Source of the DNA: Rossellomorea marisflavi
GTDB taxonomy: Bacteria > Bacillota > Bacilli > Bacillales > Bacillaceae_B
Assembly (NCBI GenBank): GCA_003667865.1
Contig: CP033051.1
Location: 197,501 to 261,500 of the forward strand
DNA length: 64,000 bases
Direction of reading: 5' to 3'
The translations under genes were made by a program, and so were the position numbers. The notes under the pieces are model-generated. The model worked only from the letters and a program-made list of their open reading frames with translations, had not been told where the DNA came from and did no database searches. Every line of letters starts with the position of its first letter. Position 1 is the first letter of the stretch. Below are positions 8,618 through 16,630 of this stretch, one piece after another.

Positions 8618-8662
8618 AACTGTAACCATAGGAGCCTCAGCTTCTTTGGTTGCAGTTTTTTA
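8618..8662 (+). terminator. Rho-independent terminator of the permease gene
   Basis: Arms AACTGTAACCA and TGGTTGCAGTT (one mismatch) followed by TTTTTATT, 15 bases after the stop codon. Confidence 0.75.
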
Positions 8663-8785
8663 TTCCCCCCTAATACCTCTAGACCCTCATCGCTCCGACT
8701 ACAGACCGAATGAAAACCGTTCTATCGCATGTTCATTCAAAACGCTCCTCTCTCTACAATAAAGATAGAGAGGAGGGATACGAAC

Positions 8786-8896
8786 ATGAATACAATCATT
8801 CGGTATATATTTGGTAAAAGAACCAGCCAAGACCTTGAGCAAATTAAAGAAGGGATATTAGATCAACGTGCTAAATACTATAACTCTTTGTATTAA
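8786..8896 (+). CDS. 36-residue small protein
   Basis: ATG start with GGAGGG eight bases upstream; the ORF ends with tandem in-frame stops before a terminator. The N terminus is hydrophobic/basic (NTIIRYIFGKR) and the remainder is an acidic/basic helix (SQDLEQIKEGILDQRAKYY), giving an amphipathic helix that might bind a membrane. I do not recognise a family. Confidence 0.5.
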   Translation: MNTIIRYIFGKRTSQDLEQIKEGILDQRAKYYNSLY

Positions 8897-8907
8897 TAAT
8901 GTTAAAA

Positions 8908-8956
8908 AGTGTGCTCATATCACAACCTAATTTTCAGGTCAGGTAACGAGCACACT
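8908..8956. terminator. bidirectional terminator
   Basis: Stem AGTGTGCTC/GAGCACACT with an inner ACCT/AGGT pairing lies between the 36-residue ORF and the convergent tetR gene. Confidence 0.65.
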
Positions 8957-8962
8957 ACTTTA

Positions 8963-9532
8963 CTATTCATCCTTCATCTGAATTCCGTTTAAAAATGTAT
9001 CAACAATATAGGTTAATGATACATCTAAGTCTAACGGAAGCCCAAAGCCTCCCTTTTGTTCTAAAGACGAAAATCCATGCAACAAACTGCGAAATCCTCT
9101 TACTGCATGAAGCGCTTCTTCTTCTTGGAGTCCAAAACCATTTATTACACGAACAACAATGTTAAGAATGTCTGAAGCAGCTTTCTTTAGTTCCTCATTT
9201 TGTGGATCAGGCGAACGGAGTGTCGCCTCATATAAACCAGGATGAGAGCGAGCAAATTCCACATAGGCACTTGCTATTGCGTGAAGCGCCTCATCATTAG
9301 AACGCCCGACAGCTGCTCGCATTAGAGTATCCGCTAGCTGTTTCATTCCATAAATAGCTAAATGATTTCGTAAATCTGCTAATCCATTAACATGGTTGTA
9401 AATAGACGGAGAGCGAATTCCTATTTTCTTAGCAAGTCCAGCCAATGTAATCCCATCTAAACCTTCTTGATCTGCTAGTTCTGTAGCATGTTGTAAAAGT
9501 GTCTGTAAATCAAGTCCAACTCGAGGTGACAT
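8963..9532 (-). CDS. TetR/AcrR family transcriptional regulator
   Basis: A 189-residue regulator. The N-terminal helix-turn-helix (about residues 24-46, LAGLAKKIGIRSPSIYNHV) is canonical TetR; the C-terminal part with HAVRGFRSLLHGFSSLEQKGGFG matches the WHG-type TetR ligand domain. It lies 15 bases after the MBL hydrolase gene on the same strand, so the two are probably one transcript. Two palindromes in the promoter of that transcript (10271..10311) are its likely operators, implying autorepression and ligand-induced expression of the hydrolase. Confidence 0.88.
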   Translation of the reverse strand: MSPRVGLDLQTLLQHATELADQEGLDGITLAGLAKKIGIRSPSIYNHVNGLADLRNHLAIYGMKQLADTLMRAAVGRSNDEALHAIASAYVEFARSHPGLYEATLRSPDPQNEELKKAASDILNIVVRVINGFGLQEEEALHAVRGFRSLLHGFSSLEQKGGFGLPLDLDVSLTYIVDTFLNGIQMKDE

Positions 9533-9547
9533 CGTTTAACTCCTTTA

Positions 9548-10252
9548 TCAAATATTTCTCTCAGCTTCGCCAATTGCTTTTTCAATTATAACATTTGGAT
9601 TATACATCATTTCCCCATGACCAACTGCTAGTATAGTAGGATGATAACCTTGTAGCTTACGAGCACTTTCCAATGCCTTCACTTTGTTCCATGTAGCCAA
9701 TGCCGGAAATGGAAAAAATGGTCTCATTTGTCCTGCTACCGCCACTCCTCCCCTAGTTTGAAACGCATCCCCAGCAATGAGTGCATTCGTCCTAGTGTCA
9801 AGAAATGCCATTGAACCTGGTGTATGCCCAGGAGCTGCAATGGCTAGTAAAGACTCAACACGATCCCCATCTTCTAATAAAACATCCGCTCTTGTTATAA
9901 GTTTTTTCGGAACATCCCCTTTAATCGGAGTTTGCGGTTCGCTTGTAAGTAGTGAAGTATCCCCTTCCATTAACTTAGCGTCTCTTTTGGAAATATACAC
10001 CTTTACGTTAGGGAGAGCTTCTTTCAGAGCATCAAGTGCTCCAACATGATCGCCATGGGCATGTGTAAGCACAATACGGGTAATCGGCTTCCCGATTCCT
10101 TCAGCAGCTTTTATAATTCCTTTAAAACTAAATGGCATGGCTGCATCAATTAGAGTTAAGTCATTCTCTTCTTCAATTAAGTAACAATTAACAGGAAACA
10201 GACGTGGCATAAATGTAATTTGGTGGACTGTTCCATTATTTATAATACGCAT
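9548..10252 (-). CDS. MBL-fold metallo-hydrolase
   Basis: A 234-residue metallo-beta-lactamase-fold hydrolase. The metal-binding THAHGDH motif is at about residues 61-67, a second His is in AAPGHTPGSM, an Asp in LIAGDAF, and the last His in AVGHGE. The fold covers lactonases, glyoxalase II-like enzymes and thioesterases; the length and the GDAFQTRGG segment fit quorum-lactonase-like or glyoxalase-like subfamilies but do not decide between them. The ATG follows AAAGGAGTG. Its partner is the downstream tetR gene. Confidence 0.85.
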   Translation of the reverse strand: MRIINNGTVHQITFMPRLFPVNCYLIEEENDLTLIDAAMPFSFKGIIKAAEGIGKPITRIVLTHAHGDHVGALDALKEALPNVKVYISKRDAKLMEGDTSLLTSEPQTPIKGDVPKKLITRADVLLEDGDRVESLLAIAAPGHTPGSMAFLDTRTNALIAGDAFQTRGGVAVAGQMRPFFPFPALATWNKVKALESARKLQGYHPTILAVGHGEMMYNPNVIIEKAIGEAERNI

Positions 10253-10270
10253 ATGGTATCACTCCTTTAA

Positions 10271-10318
10271 AACTAATAACGTTAGTTTTATATTAACTAA
10301 TGTTATTAGTTTTTACAA
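10271..10318 (-). promoter_or_regulatory. promoter and double TetR-type operator of the MBL-tetR operon
   Basis: Two 17-bp palindromes, AACTAATAACGTTAGTT (10271-10287) and AACTAATGTTATTAGTT (10295-10311), have centres 24 bp apart. On the minus strand a possible sigma-A promoter is TTGTAA (10313-10318), 17-bp spacer, TAATAT (10290-10295). One palindrome fills the spacer and the other lies just after the -10, where a repressor would block transcription. Confidence 0.75.
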
Positions 10319-10372
10319 TAGGCTTTATTGTGAAATTTTAAAAAGTACATTCGGATTTTTTTAGTGAAATAT

Positions 10373-10417
10373 AAAGAAGCCTCTCTAAAGTTTCGTGAAC
10401 TTATGAGAGACTTCTTT
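10373..10417. terminator. hairpin terminator
   Basis: Arms AAAGAAGCCTCTC and GAGAGACTTCTTT with an inner AAGTT/AACTT hairpin. It lies 88 bases beyond the stop of the lactonase gene (minus strand) and upstream of the MBL promoter. Confidence 0.65.
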
Positions 10418-10504
10418 AATTTTTCACATAACTGTAGAACAAATCCTCACACTCTCTTAAGAGAGACCTACAGTAATTCCAATCTTTTCTTTTCAGATAC
10501 AATA

Positions 10505-11551
10505 TTACGCATTTAAAAACTTCACACAAACAGGTTCAGGAACACTTACATTAAATTGTAGTAAAGAAAGTCTTCCTGTATCTTGTTCTCTACTGAATAA
10601 AGTCATCGTGTTTGATTTCTGATTTGTAGCAACCAGAAATCTTCCAGTCGGATCCAAAACAAAATCACGTGGCCAATTGCCTTCTGTTGAAGTCCATTCA
10701 ATAAAGGTTAATTCACCAGAATCTTGATTCACCTTGAATACTGCTATACTGTTATGTCCACGATTTCCAGCATACACATAATGTCCATCAGCTGAAATAT
10801 GGATCGCACTTCCATCGTTTGTTTCCTTAAAATCCTCTGGAATCGTCGAAATTGTCTGCAGCTCTGTAAAGCTTCCGTTCTTATCATCATAACGAAGCAC
10901 AATAACTTCAGAGCTTAACTCTGTCATAACATAAGCAAATTGTTCATTTGGATGAAACGTAATATGTCTTGGGCCACTTCCAGGTTTTGTAGTATAAACT
11001 TGAGTCTCACTTAGTTTCCCTTGCTCAACATGATACGTGATAACACGATCACTCCCCAAATCGACGGCAATAACATACTTTTCATCCGGTGTAAAACCAG
11101 CATAATGCATATGAGGTTTTTCTTGTCTTTCGTGTGGACCGGATCCTTCATGCTCTATTACAGAAGTTGCTGGCTTCAGTGTTCCATCTTCATTTGTTAA
11201 ATAGGAGATAATTTGCTTTGTATGGTAATTCGCTGTGACAACATTACTTTTAGGATGATTGACACTTACATGGCATGGAGGTGAACCGGCAGAGGTTTGA
11301 CTGTTTAGTTTTACGAGTTCACCTGTTTCAGCATTGACCGAAAACCCTGTAATACCACCATATTCTCCTTCTTTCGCTACAGCATATAAATATTTATTAT
11401 CATCAGTAACGGTAACATATGTAGGGTTGCTCAATTCAGCAGCTAATTTCACATCGACAATCTCTTGTTTCTCTGTATCTAATGTAAATTGATAGACTCC
11501 TTTACTAGCTTCTTTTGTATATGTACCGACATATCCAAATACTTTTGTCAT
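10505..11551 (-). CDS. lactonase family protein (seven-bladed beta-propeller, Pgl-like)
   Basis: A 348-residue propeller protein of the 6-phosphogluconolactonase (YbhE/YkgB) family. Repeated blades are visible: VFGYVGTYT at the start, PCHVSVNHPKSNVVTANY, PHMHYAGFTPDEKYVIAVDLG, PRHITFHPNEQFAYVMTEL, SAIHISADGHYVYAGNRG and WPRDFVLDPTGRFLVATNQ. It would hydrolyse 6-phosphogluconolactone in the pentose phosphate pathway or a related lactone. The start follows AGGAGG. The gene is monocistronic with no metabolic neighbours that refine the substrate. Confidence 0.85.
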   Translation of the reverse strand: MTKVFGYVGTYTKEASKGVYQFTLDTEKQEIVDVKLAAELSNPTYVTVTDDNKYLYAVAKEGEYGGITGFSVNAETGELVKLNSQTSAGSPPCHVSVNHPKSNVVTANYHTKQIISYLTNEDGTLKPATSVIEHEGSGPHERQEKPHMHYAGFTPDEKYVIAVDLGSDRVITYHVEQGKLSETQVYTTKPGSGPRHITFHPNEQFAYVMTELSSEVIVLRYDDKNGSFTELQTISTIPEDFKETNDGSAIHISADGHYVYAGNRGHNSIAVFKVNQDSGELTFIEWTSTEGNWPRDFVLDPTGRFLVATNQKSNTMTLFSREQDTGRLSLLQFNVSVPEPVCVKFLNA

Positions 11552-11827
11552 GGTAAAACCTCCTATAATTTTTCAATAAATGACACGTGAACATGCATGC
11601 TTTAGGTTAACTATTTTCTCATTATACTCTATTGTAGCATTCGAATTAAGCTACAAGCTTAGTGGTACGATTCACTCATGTTATCTTTAACTAGTTGGAC
11701 ATTTTACGATAAACGTTCCTATTTTTAGTCCACCTAAAAAATTTTGAATTTTAACAACAAGTATCTTACCCCTCATTGTATAAATGTAAATTATACGACT
11801 TATCTCTAATTTGAATTCAGTATAAAA

Positions 11828-11850
11828 AAACAGTCCGAAATTCGGACTGT
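11828..11850 (-). terminator. Rho-independent terminator of the GGDEF-EAL locus
   Basis: On the minus strand CAGTCCGA/TCGGACTG is followed by TTTTTTTATA, 142 bases after the EAL stop codon. The rest of 11552-11991 shows nothing else I can support. Confidence 0.75.
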
Positions 11851-11991
11851 GAATACTTTCTGTATACAAAAATTTAGATAAACCTATTAAGTCTAAGTCA
11901 TGTAATGCATTTTAATGATTTAAATCATTTAATTTTGAAAATTGATAGCTATACACCTCTTGAAATGATCAGTGAGCATCCATAATTTACT

Positions 11992-13302
11992 CTAGTCTTT
12001 ATTACCTTGGACACAAATCATTTTATGCCAATAATTTGTAAACCCTATAGATGATAAAGGCTTACTATACAAAAACCCTTGAACCTCATCGCATTCCCAC
12101 TCATAAAGACATTGTAATTGTCCCGTCGTTTCTACTCCTTCTGCTGTCACCTTGATACCAAGATTTTTAGCTACGGATACTAAAGATTGGACTATAGCAA
12201 CATGACTATTATTATAAGGCAGATCGCGAATAAAGGATTGATCAATCTTTATTCTATCTAATGCAAATTTGGATAAGTATGTTAAAGACGTATAGCCTGT
12301 GCCAAAGTCATCCATTGTTATTTGAAACCCAAGATCTTTTAATAGACTAATTTTTTCTCTCGTTAACTCTGTGTTTTCAATTGCTAGATTTTCTGTTATC
12401 TCTAAGTCAATTTTTTCTGGAGAAATTGAAAATTCTCCTAAGTTTTTCAGAAGTAATGGGATAAAATTATCAGCAATAAATTGCTTTGGTGAAATATTTA
12501 TTGATAATTGAAAACTATCTGGAACTGGAAATTCTTTTTCCCATTCTTTAAATTGTCTAAATGCCTGATTAATGATCCAGTTTCCTAGTTGTATAATGAT
12601 ATCCGTTTCCTCTGCTAAAGGAATAAAGTCACCAGGGCTAACAAATCCTTTTTTCGGATGTTGCCAACGTATTAGTGCCTCTACCCCAATAATGTCTCCA
12701 TCTTTAACGCTATGCTTAGGCTGGTAATATAGTTCAAACTGTTCTTCTTCAATAGCAATTTTTAATTCTTCGTACATTGTAATTTTAGCCAGCATCTCTT
12801 TTTCTAAAGCAGCTCTATATTCTGAGTAATTATTTCTACCTGCTTTTTTGGCCGCATACATAGCCATGTCTGCATGTTTAATTAATATATTATAATCTTC
12901 TCCATCTTTTGGAAAATAGGAAATACCCATACTTAATGTAATTTCTTTCTGCTGTCCTTCTATTTTAAATGGTTTTTTCATTTCTCTTTGAATGTCTTCT
13001 ATTAATTCTTTTACTTCTGCTGAGTTCTTCATTTCGGTCAAGCAGATAAGAAACTCATCTCCACCCAGCCGGGCAATGAGACCTGAATTTTTCACTGTAT
13101 TTTCTAACCTCATAGTAATGAGCTTTAACAATGTATCCCCAGCAGCATGACCAAGATGATCATTGATGTCTTTAAACAAATCTACATCCATCAAAATCGT
13201 CGCAAAAAATAAATCTTTGTTAATTTGATCTTCTACTTGTTTATAGATTCCTCTACGGTTTAATAGTCCAGTAAGCTCGTCATGATAAGCTAGGAAGTTC
13301 AC
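11992..13302 (-). CDS. GGDEF-EAL fragment (C-terminal part of a frameshifted signalling protein)
   Basis: A 436-residue reading frame holding a diguanylate cyclase domain (GGDEF at residues 80-84) and a c-di-GMP phosphodiesterase domain (EAL at 208-210, then MDDFGTGYTS and KIDQSFI). The RxxD inhibitory site normally found before GGDEF is not present (KNSG instead). The domain begins abruptly at NFLAYHDELTGLLNRRG, normally preceded by a PAS-GGDEF linker; that linker (VQEKV) is encoded in the same frame just upstream, without a start. The upstream PAS gene runs into this region in the other frame and overlaps it by four bases (GTGA). This looks like one original protein broken at a run of seven A. 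If separately translated it starts at GTG 13302. Confidence 0.75.
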   Translation of the reverse strand: MNFLAYHDELTGLLNRRGIYKQVEDQINKDLFFATILMDVDLFKDINDHLGHAAGDTLLKLITMRLENTVKNSGLIARLGGDEFLICLTEMKNSAEVKELIEDIQREMKKPFKIEGQQKEITLSMGISYFPKDGEDYNILIKHADMAMYAAKKAGRNNYSEYRAALEKEMLAKITMYEELKIAIEEEQFELYYQPKHSVKDGDIIGVEALIRWQHPKKGFVSPGDFIPLAEETDIIIQLGNWIINQAFRQFKEWEKEFPVPDSFQLSINISPKQFIADNFIPLLLKNLGEFSISPEKIDLEITENLAIENTELTREKISLLKDLGFQITMDDFGTGYTSLTYLSKFALDRIKIDQSFIRDLPYNNSHVAIVQSLVSVAKNLGIKVTAEGVETTGQLQCLYEWECDEVQGFLYSKPLSSIGFTNYWHKMICVQGNKD

Positions 13303-14435
13303 CTTTTCTTGAACTTGATTTTTTTCAGTACATCCTGAGCTATCATATATATACCAGTGATGGAATCATCTACTTTTATTGGTGTTGCCGTTACATTGAG
13401 ATTCACTAATTGATTAGATTTAGTCATGATAAATGTCTCAAGATTAGTACTAGTTCCTTTTAATATATCAGGAAGAAATGTTGATAATTTTTCTGTTTCT
13501 TCTTTGTATAACAAGTCTGTAATTTTTAACCGGCGAAGTTCATCAAAGCTGTAACCCGTTAATGACAGGGCAGATGGATTCACTTCCTTAAAGTTCCCTT
13601 CCAAATCTAATATGAAAATAGCATCTGGATTATATTGAAATAAAGATCGATATTGCTGTTCATTAATTTTTAATTTTATATTCTGATTCTCTACCATTTC
13701 ATTTTGGTAAATCATCTGATTTTCAATGTAGTTAATCGTTATGATAAACAAAATAAGTAAACTAGTTATTGATATCATGGTCATAGAAAAATTCATCTGT
13801 TGAAAGAGACTTTCTATAAACATGTAAAGGGTTGAACCCAGGGAGATACTAAATATCGCAAAAAAGCCAGAACTCTTTGTATATGTGATATTTCTATTAA
13901 TCATTAATCGATCGATATGAAGATGTTCAAAAATTCTCGCAATATTATATATTGAAGCAGTTAGAAGTACCACAGTATAAACAATATTTTCTGTAGTTAG
14001 ATTAATGGAATTGCCATAAACTTCTTCTACCAGATATAAGATATAAAGTAAAATGAAGATTGCAACCACACCACTTAATATAAGATACGGCAGGATTCCC
14101 TTCTTTTTATTTGTATTAACTTTAGATGGCTTTATCGCAACTTTTCCAATAATACTCATAAGTTGAAAGCTAATAAAGCAAAATAAAAAAGTATATATAC
14201 CGTTTGTGAAGGTAAGGGATAAACTTTCACTTGATAATTTAATGACTTCAATACTTAATAGACTTATGTATGGAATAATGGAAATAATAAACCCACAGAG
14301 TACAGCCAAAAACAATGAATACAATGCTTCATGCATTTTCTTTCCAGTACTTGTTGTTGTTACATACATATTTAAATTCAACAAAGAAACACAAATAATA
14401 GAACATATAACTAGGTATAAAACCATATTGAACAT
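13299..14435 (-). CDS. membrane-PAS fragment (N-terminal part of a frameshifted GGDEF-EAL protein)
   Basis: A 378-residue frame with about eight membrane segments in the first 235 residues, then a linker helix and one PAS domain (YRSLFQYNPDAIFILDLEGNF to ITGIYMIAQDV, about residues 260-370). It stops at a TGA shortly after a run of seven A, whereas a -1 shift continues in frame into the GGDEF domain. The ATG at 14435 is used because GGAGG is nine bases upstream; an ATG at 14468 lacks one. As a whole the locus would encode an 8-TM sensor-PAS-GGDEF-EAL protein of roughly 820 residues that makes or degrades c-di-GMP. Confidence 0.75.
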   Translation of the reverse strand: MFNMVLYLVICSIICVSLLNLNMYVTTTSTGKKMHEALYSLFLAVLCGFIISIIPYISLLSIEVIKLSSESLSLTFTNGIYTFLFCFISFQLMSIIGKVAIKPSKVNTNKKKGILPYLILSGVVAIFILLYILYLVEEVYGNSINLTTENIVYTVVLLTASIYNIARIFEHLHIDRLMINRNITYTKSSGFFAIFSISLGSTLYMFIESLFQQMNFSMTMISITSLLILFIITINYIENQMIYQNEMVENQNIKLKINEQQYRSLFQYNPDAIFILDLEGNFKEVNPSALSLTGYSFDELRRLKITDLLYKEETEKLSTFLPDILKGTSTNLETFIMTKSNQLVNLNVTATPIKVDDSITGIYMIAQDVLKKIKFKKR

Positions 14436-14644
14436 GGACTTTCCTCCTACTCTAGATGAGAAATACAATACTTTAGTCCTATGATGATTATATAGTGTAA
14501 CTAGAGGAAGAAGAAAGTTTTTAGTGCTTGTAAATAATTCCCTAAAGTTATGCTTTTGTGTCTGCTTTTATTTATTTGCATAGTCAGATTGAGTTGATGT
14601 AAGTGGAAATACAGTGTATGAACAATGACTTGAGGTAAACCAAA

Positions 14645-14823
14645 CGGACATTTATTCCCTTATTATCTGGTTTTGGGCATATGTGCAGGGCGCAGAGGAC
14701 ATTTATTCCCTTATTCAACTAAATCTTCGTCATTTTAGACGAAAAACACTTAAATAACGGAACGAATGTCCTTTTGACCATCAAAATAAGCCATTTCAGC
14801 TGATATAACGGAATAAATGTCCG
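14645..14823. mobile_element. 179-bp four-site inverted element, copy A
   Basis: Four 20-bp sites: direct sites at 14645 and 14696 (CGGACATTTATTCCCTTATT type), inverted sites at 14753 and 14804 (AATAACGGAATAAATGTCCG type). Start-to-start spacings are 51, 57 and 51 bp. The bases just before it (GAACA...CTTGAGGTAAAC) resemble the 3' end of the 15388..16044 gene. ORFs read through the repeat are not considered genes. Confidence 0.85.
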
Positions 14824-14963
14824 CATCGTCCACCAACTGTACCCCGACCACACCAAAAAAGACACCTTCTCTTGCACGAAACAAGGAATAGATGTTATGC
14901 ACAAAGAACCTGGATCGAACTTTGGGTAAGAAGTTCGAACATACAGTCTAGTGCTAGACCAAA

Positions 14964-15142
14964 AGGACATTTATTCCCTTATTATCTGGTTTTGGCTGTA
15001 TTTGTAGGGCGTAGCGGACATTTATTCCCTTATTAACCTATATCTTCGTCATTCTAGATGAAAATCACTTAAATAACGGAACAAATGTCCTCTTCACATC
15101 CAAAATAAGCGATTTCAGCTGATATAACGGAATAAATGTCCG
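14964..15142. mobile_element. 179-bp four-site inverted element, copy B
   Basis: Sites at 14964, 15015 (direct), 15072 and 15123 (inverted), spacing 51-57-51. Just upstream, GTTCGAACATACAGTCTA reads VRTYSL in one frame, matching the last residues of the nuclease-like protein, so a degenerate gene tail precedes the element. From 15181 to 15387 I see nothing further. Confidence 0.85.
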
Positions 15143-15387
15143 CTCCCGTCCACCTCCAGCAGCCGACCACACCAACAAAGACACCGATTTTCCGACAAGT
15201 ATTAACTATATAGCTTATTATTGCATTTTTGCCACTCAACGATTACCATTAAATAGAAAAATAGTTTACCCCACTATTCATTTCCTCTTGAAAACTTCCC
15301 TATTACTCTTTTAATCTATCCCATCTTTTACTGCTTTAGTCGTTAAAATCATCACTTTTTATTACTAATCATTTTATAGAAAAGGAT

Positions 15388-16044
15388 GTGCTTATCATAG
15401 ACTCATTTCAACATGCCTATGACCATTGGCTCCAAAAAAATATATTGGAAGAGACAAATCATAGAAGACGCGAAATCTTGAAGAAAGGATTGGGACATGG
15501 AACCGTTGAATTCCTCCGTTTTATATGGTACCCCACTATCGGCAATTTTGATCATTTATATCCAGAATGGGAAGTTCGTGATTTCAATAACAGGTATCGT
15601 TACCTAGATCTAGCGTATATGCCTGAAGGTGCTAAAGGAGGAATTGAGATTCAAGGATATGGCCCCCATGCCAGAGACCTAGACGTCAGAAGGTTTAAGG
15701 ATTTATGCTGGCGACATTCTTTGCTAGCTTTGGATGGATGGACTTTTTTACCAATCGCTTATTTGTCTATAAAAGACGAAACGAAACAGTGCCAACAACT
15801 TATTCTTGCTTTTATTGGTAAATTCCTTACAAGTGACACACCTTCCTCCTCTTTAAATTGGACAGAAACAGAAGTAGTCCGTTTTGCTAAACGAAAACTA
15901 CGTCCAATAACCCCTCTTGATGTTGCAAATCACCTTAATGTAACTGACCGCCACGCTAGACGCATTTTACATAGGTTGGTTGATTCCCAGATTCTAAAAA
16001 AAGAAAGTGGAAACGAACGAGTAAGAACATATAGTCTGAAGTGA
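15388..16044 (+). CDS. repeat-associated PD-(D/E)XK-like nuclease with C-terminal winged helix
   Basis: A 218-residue protein embedded in the repeat array. Residues about 70-125 (YRYLDLAYMPEGAKGGIEIQ, then a helix with RRFKDLCWRHSLLALDGW and FLPIAY) have the Asp...Glu-x-Gln strand pattern and following helix/strand of Vsr/DUF559-type PD-(D/E)XK folds, with Gln in place of the usual Lys. Residues about 158-218 form a winged helix (ITPLDVANHLNVTDRHARRILHRLV). GTG 15388 is the first possible start, but the purine-rich AAAAGGA sits too close to it; the next ATG is about 80 codons in. Element C starts six bases after the stop. DNA binding is likely; nuclease activity and a role in moving the repeats are inference. 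Confidence 0.7.
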   Translation: MLIIDSFQHAYDHWLQKNILEETNHRRREILKKGLGHGTVEFLRFIWYPTIGNFDHLYPEWEVRDFNNRYRYLDLAYMPEGAKGGIEIQGYGPHARDLDVRRFKDLCWRHSLLALDGWTFLPIAYLSIKDETKQCQQLILAFIGKFLTSDTPSSSLNWTETEVVRFAKRKLRPITPLDVANHLNVTDRHARRILHRLVDSQILKKESGNERVRTYSLK

Positions 16045-16050
16045 ACTAAA

Positions 16051-16229
16051 CGGACATTTATTCCCTTATTATCTCGTTTTCGGCAAATGTGTAGGGCGCA
16101 GCGGACATTTATTCCTTTATTCACCTAAATCATCATCACATTACACGAAAATCACTTAAATAACGGAACAGATGTCCTCTTCACACCCAAAACAAGCGAT
16201 TTCAACTGATATAACGGAACAAATGTCCG
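16051..16229. mobile_element. 179-bp four-site inverted element, copy C
   Basis: Sites at 16051, 16102 (direct), 16159 and 16210 (inverted), spacing 51-57-51. It begins six bases after the stop codon of the nuclease-like gene. It shares the spacer sequences of A, B and D and a downstream CTCCCGTCCACC block. Confidence 0.85.
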
Positions 16230-16352
16230 CTCCCGTCCACCATCCACCCTGCAACCCGCACGAAACAGTGAAAAGTTGTCATGTACATAAAACCAGAGGG
16301 ATCGAACTTTGACTGTAAGGCGTTTGAACATATAGTCTAGGGCTAAACTAAG

Positions 16353-16531
16353 CGGACATTTATTCCCTTATTATCTGGTTTTGGGCATATGTGCAGGGCG
16401 CAGCGGACATTTATTCCTTTATTCACCTAAATCATCATCCCATTAGACGAAAAACACTTAAATAACGGAACAGATGTCCTCTTCACACCCAAAACAAGCG
16501 ATTTCAGCTGATATAACGGAACAAATGTCCG
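16353..16531. mobile_element. 179-bp four-site inverted element, copy D
   Basis: Sites at 16353, 16404 (direct), 16461 and 16512 (inverted), spacing 51-57-51. GAACATATAGTCT immediately upstream is identical to the gene tail before copy C, but in degenerate context. The element lies 100 bp from tRNA-Ala. Confidence 0.85.
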
Positions 16532-16630
16532 CTCCCGTCCACCATCCACCGCCTTCACCACGCCCGTCCCAGAACAAAAAAAGACACCTCCCCCCGGCAC
16601 TACACAGAGAAAAGGCGTCATCTACTAATA

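Noticed and set aside
11687-11869. 60-residue minus-strand ORF
   Set aside because: It has no ribosome binding site, runs through a terminator hairpin, and has no recognisable protein character.
13299-13330. Programmed -1 ribosomal frameshift joining the PAS and GGDEF frames
   Set aside because: The 0-frame reads CTG AAA AAA ATC, so the canonical X XXY YYZ heptamer is not satisfied, and no downstream stimulator was identified; slippage or a plain mutation is simpler.
14719-14970. Minus-strand ORF through repeat copy A (and a similar one through copy D at 16427..16621) with matching TFIPLYQLK-like peptides
   Set aside because: The match reflects the repeat DNA. The frame contains a stop at the same place in A and D, copy F has other stops, and no ribosome binding site is present.
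16310-16345. tRNA fragment in repeat copies B and D because GGGATCGAAC resembles the T-arm of the nearby tRNA-Ala
   Set aside because: Similarity is limited to about ten bases; the stretch is better explained as a remnant of the nuclease-like gene tail.
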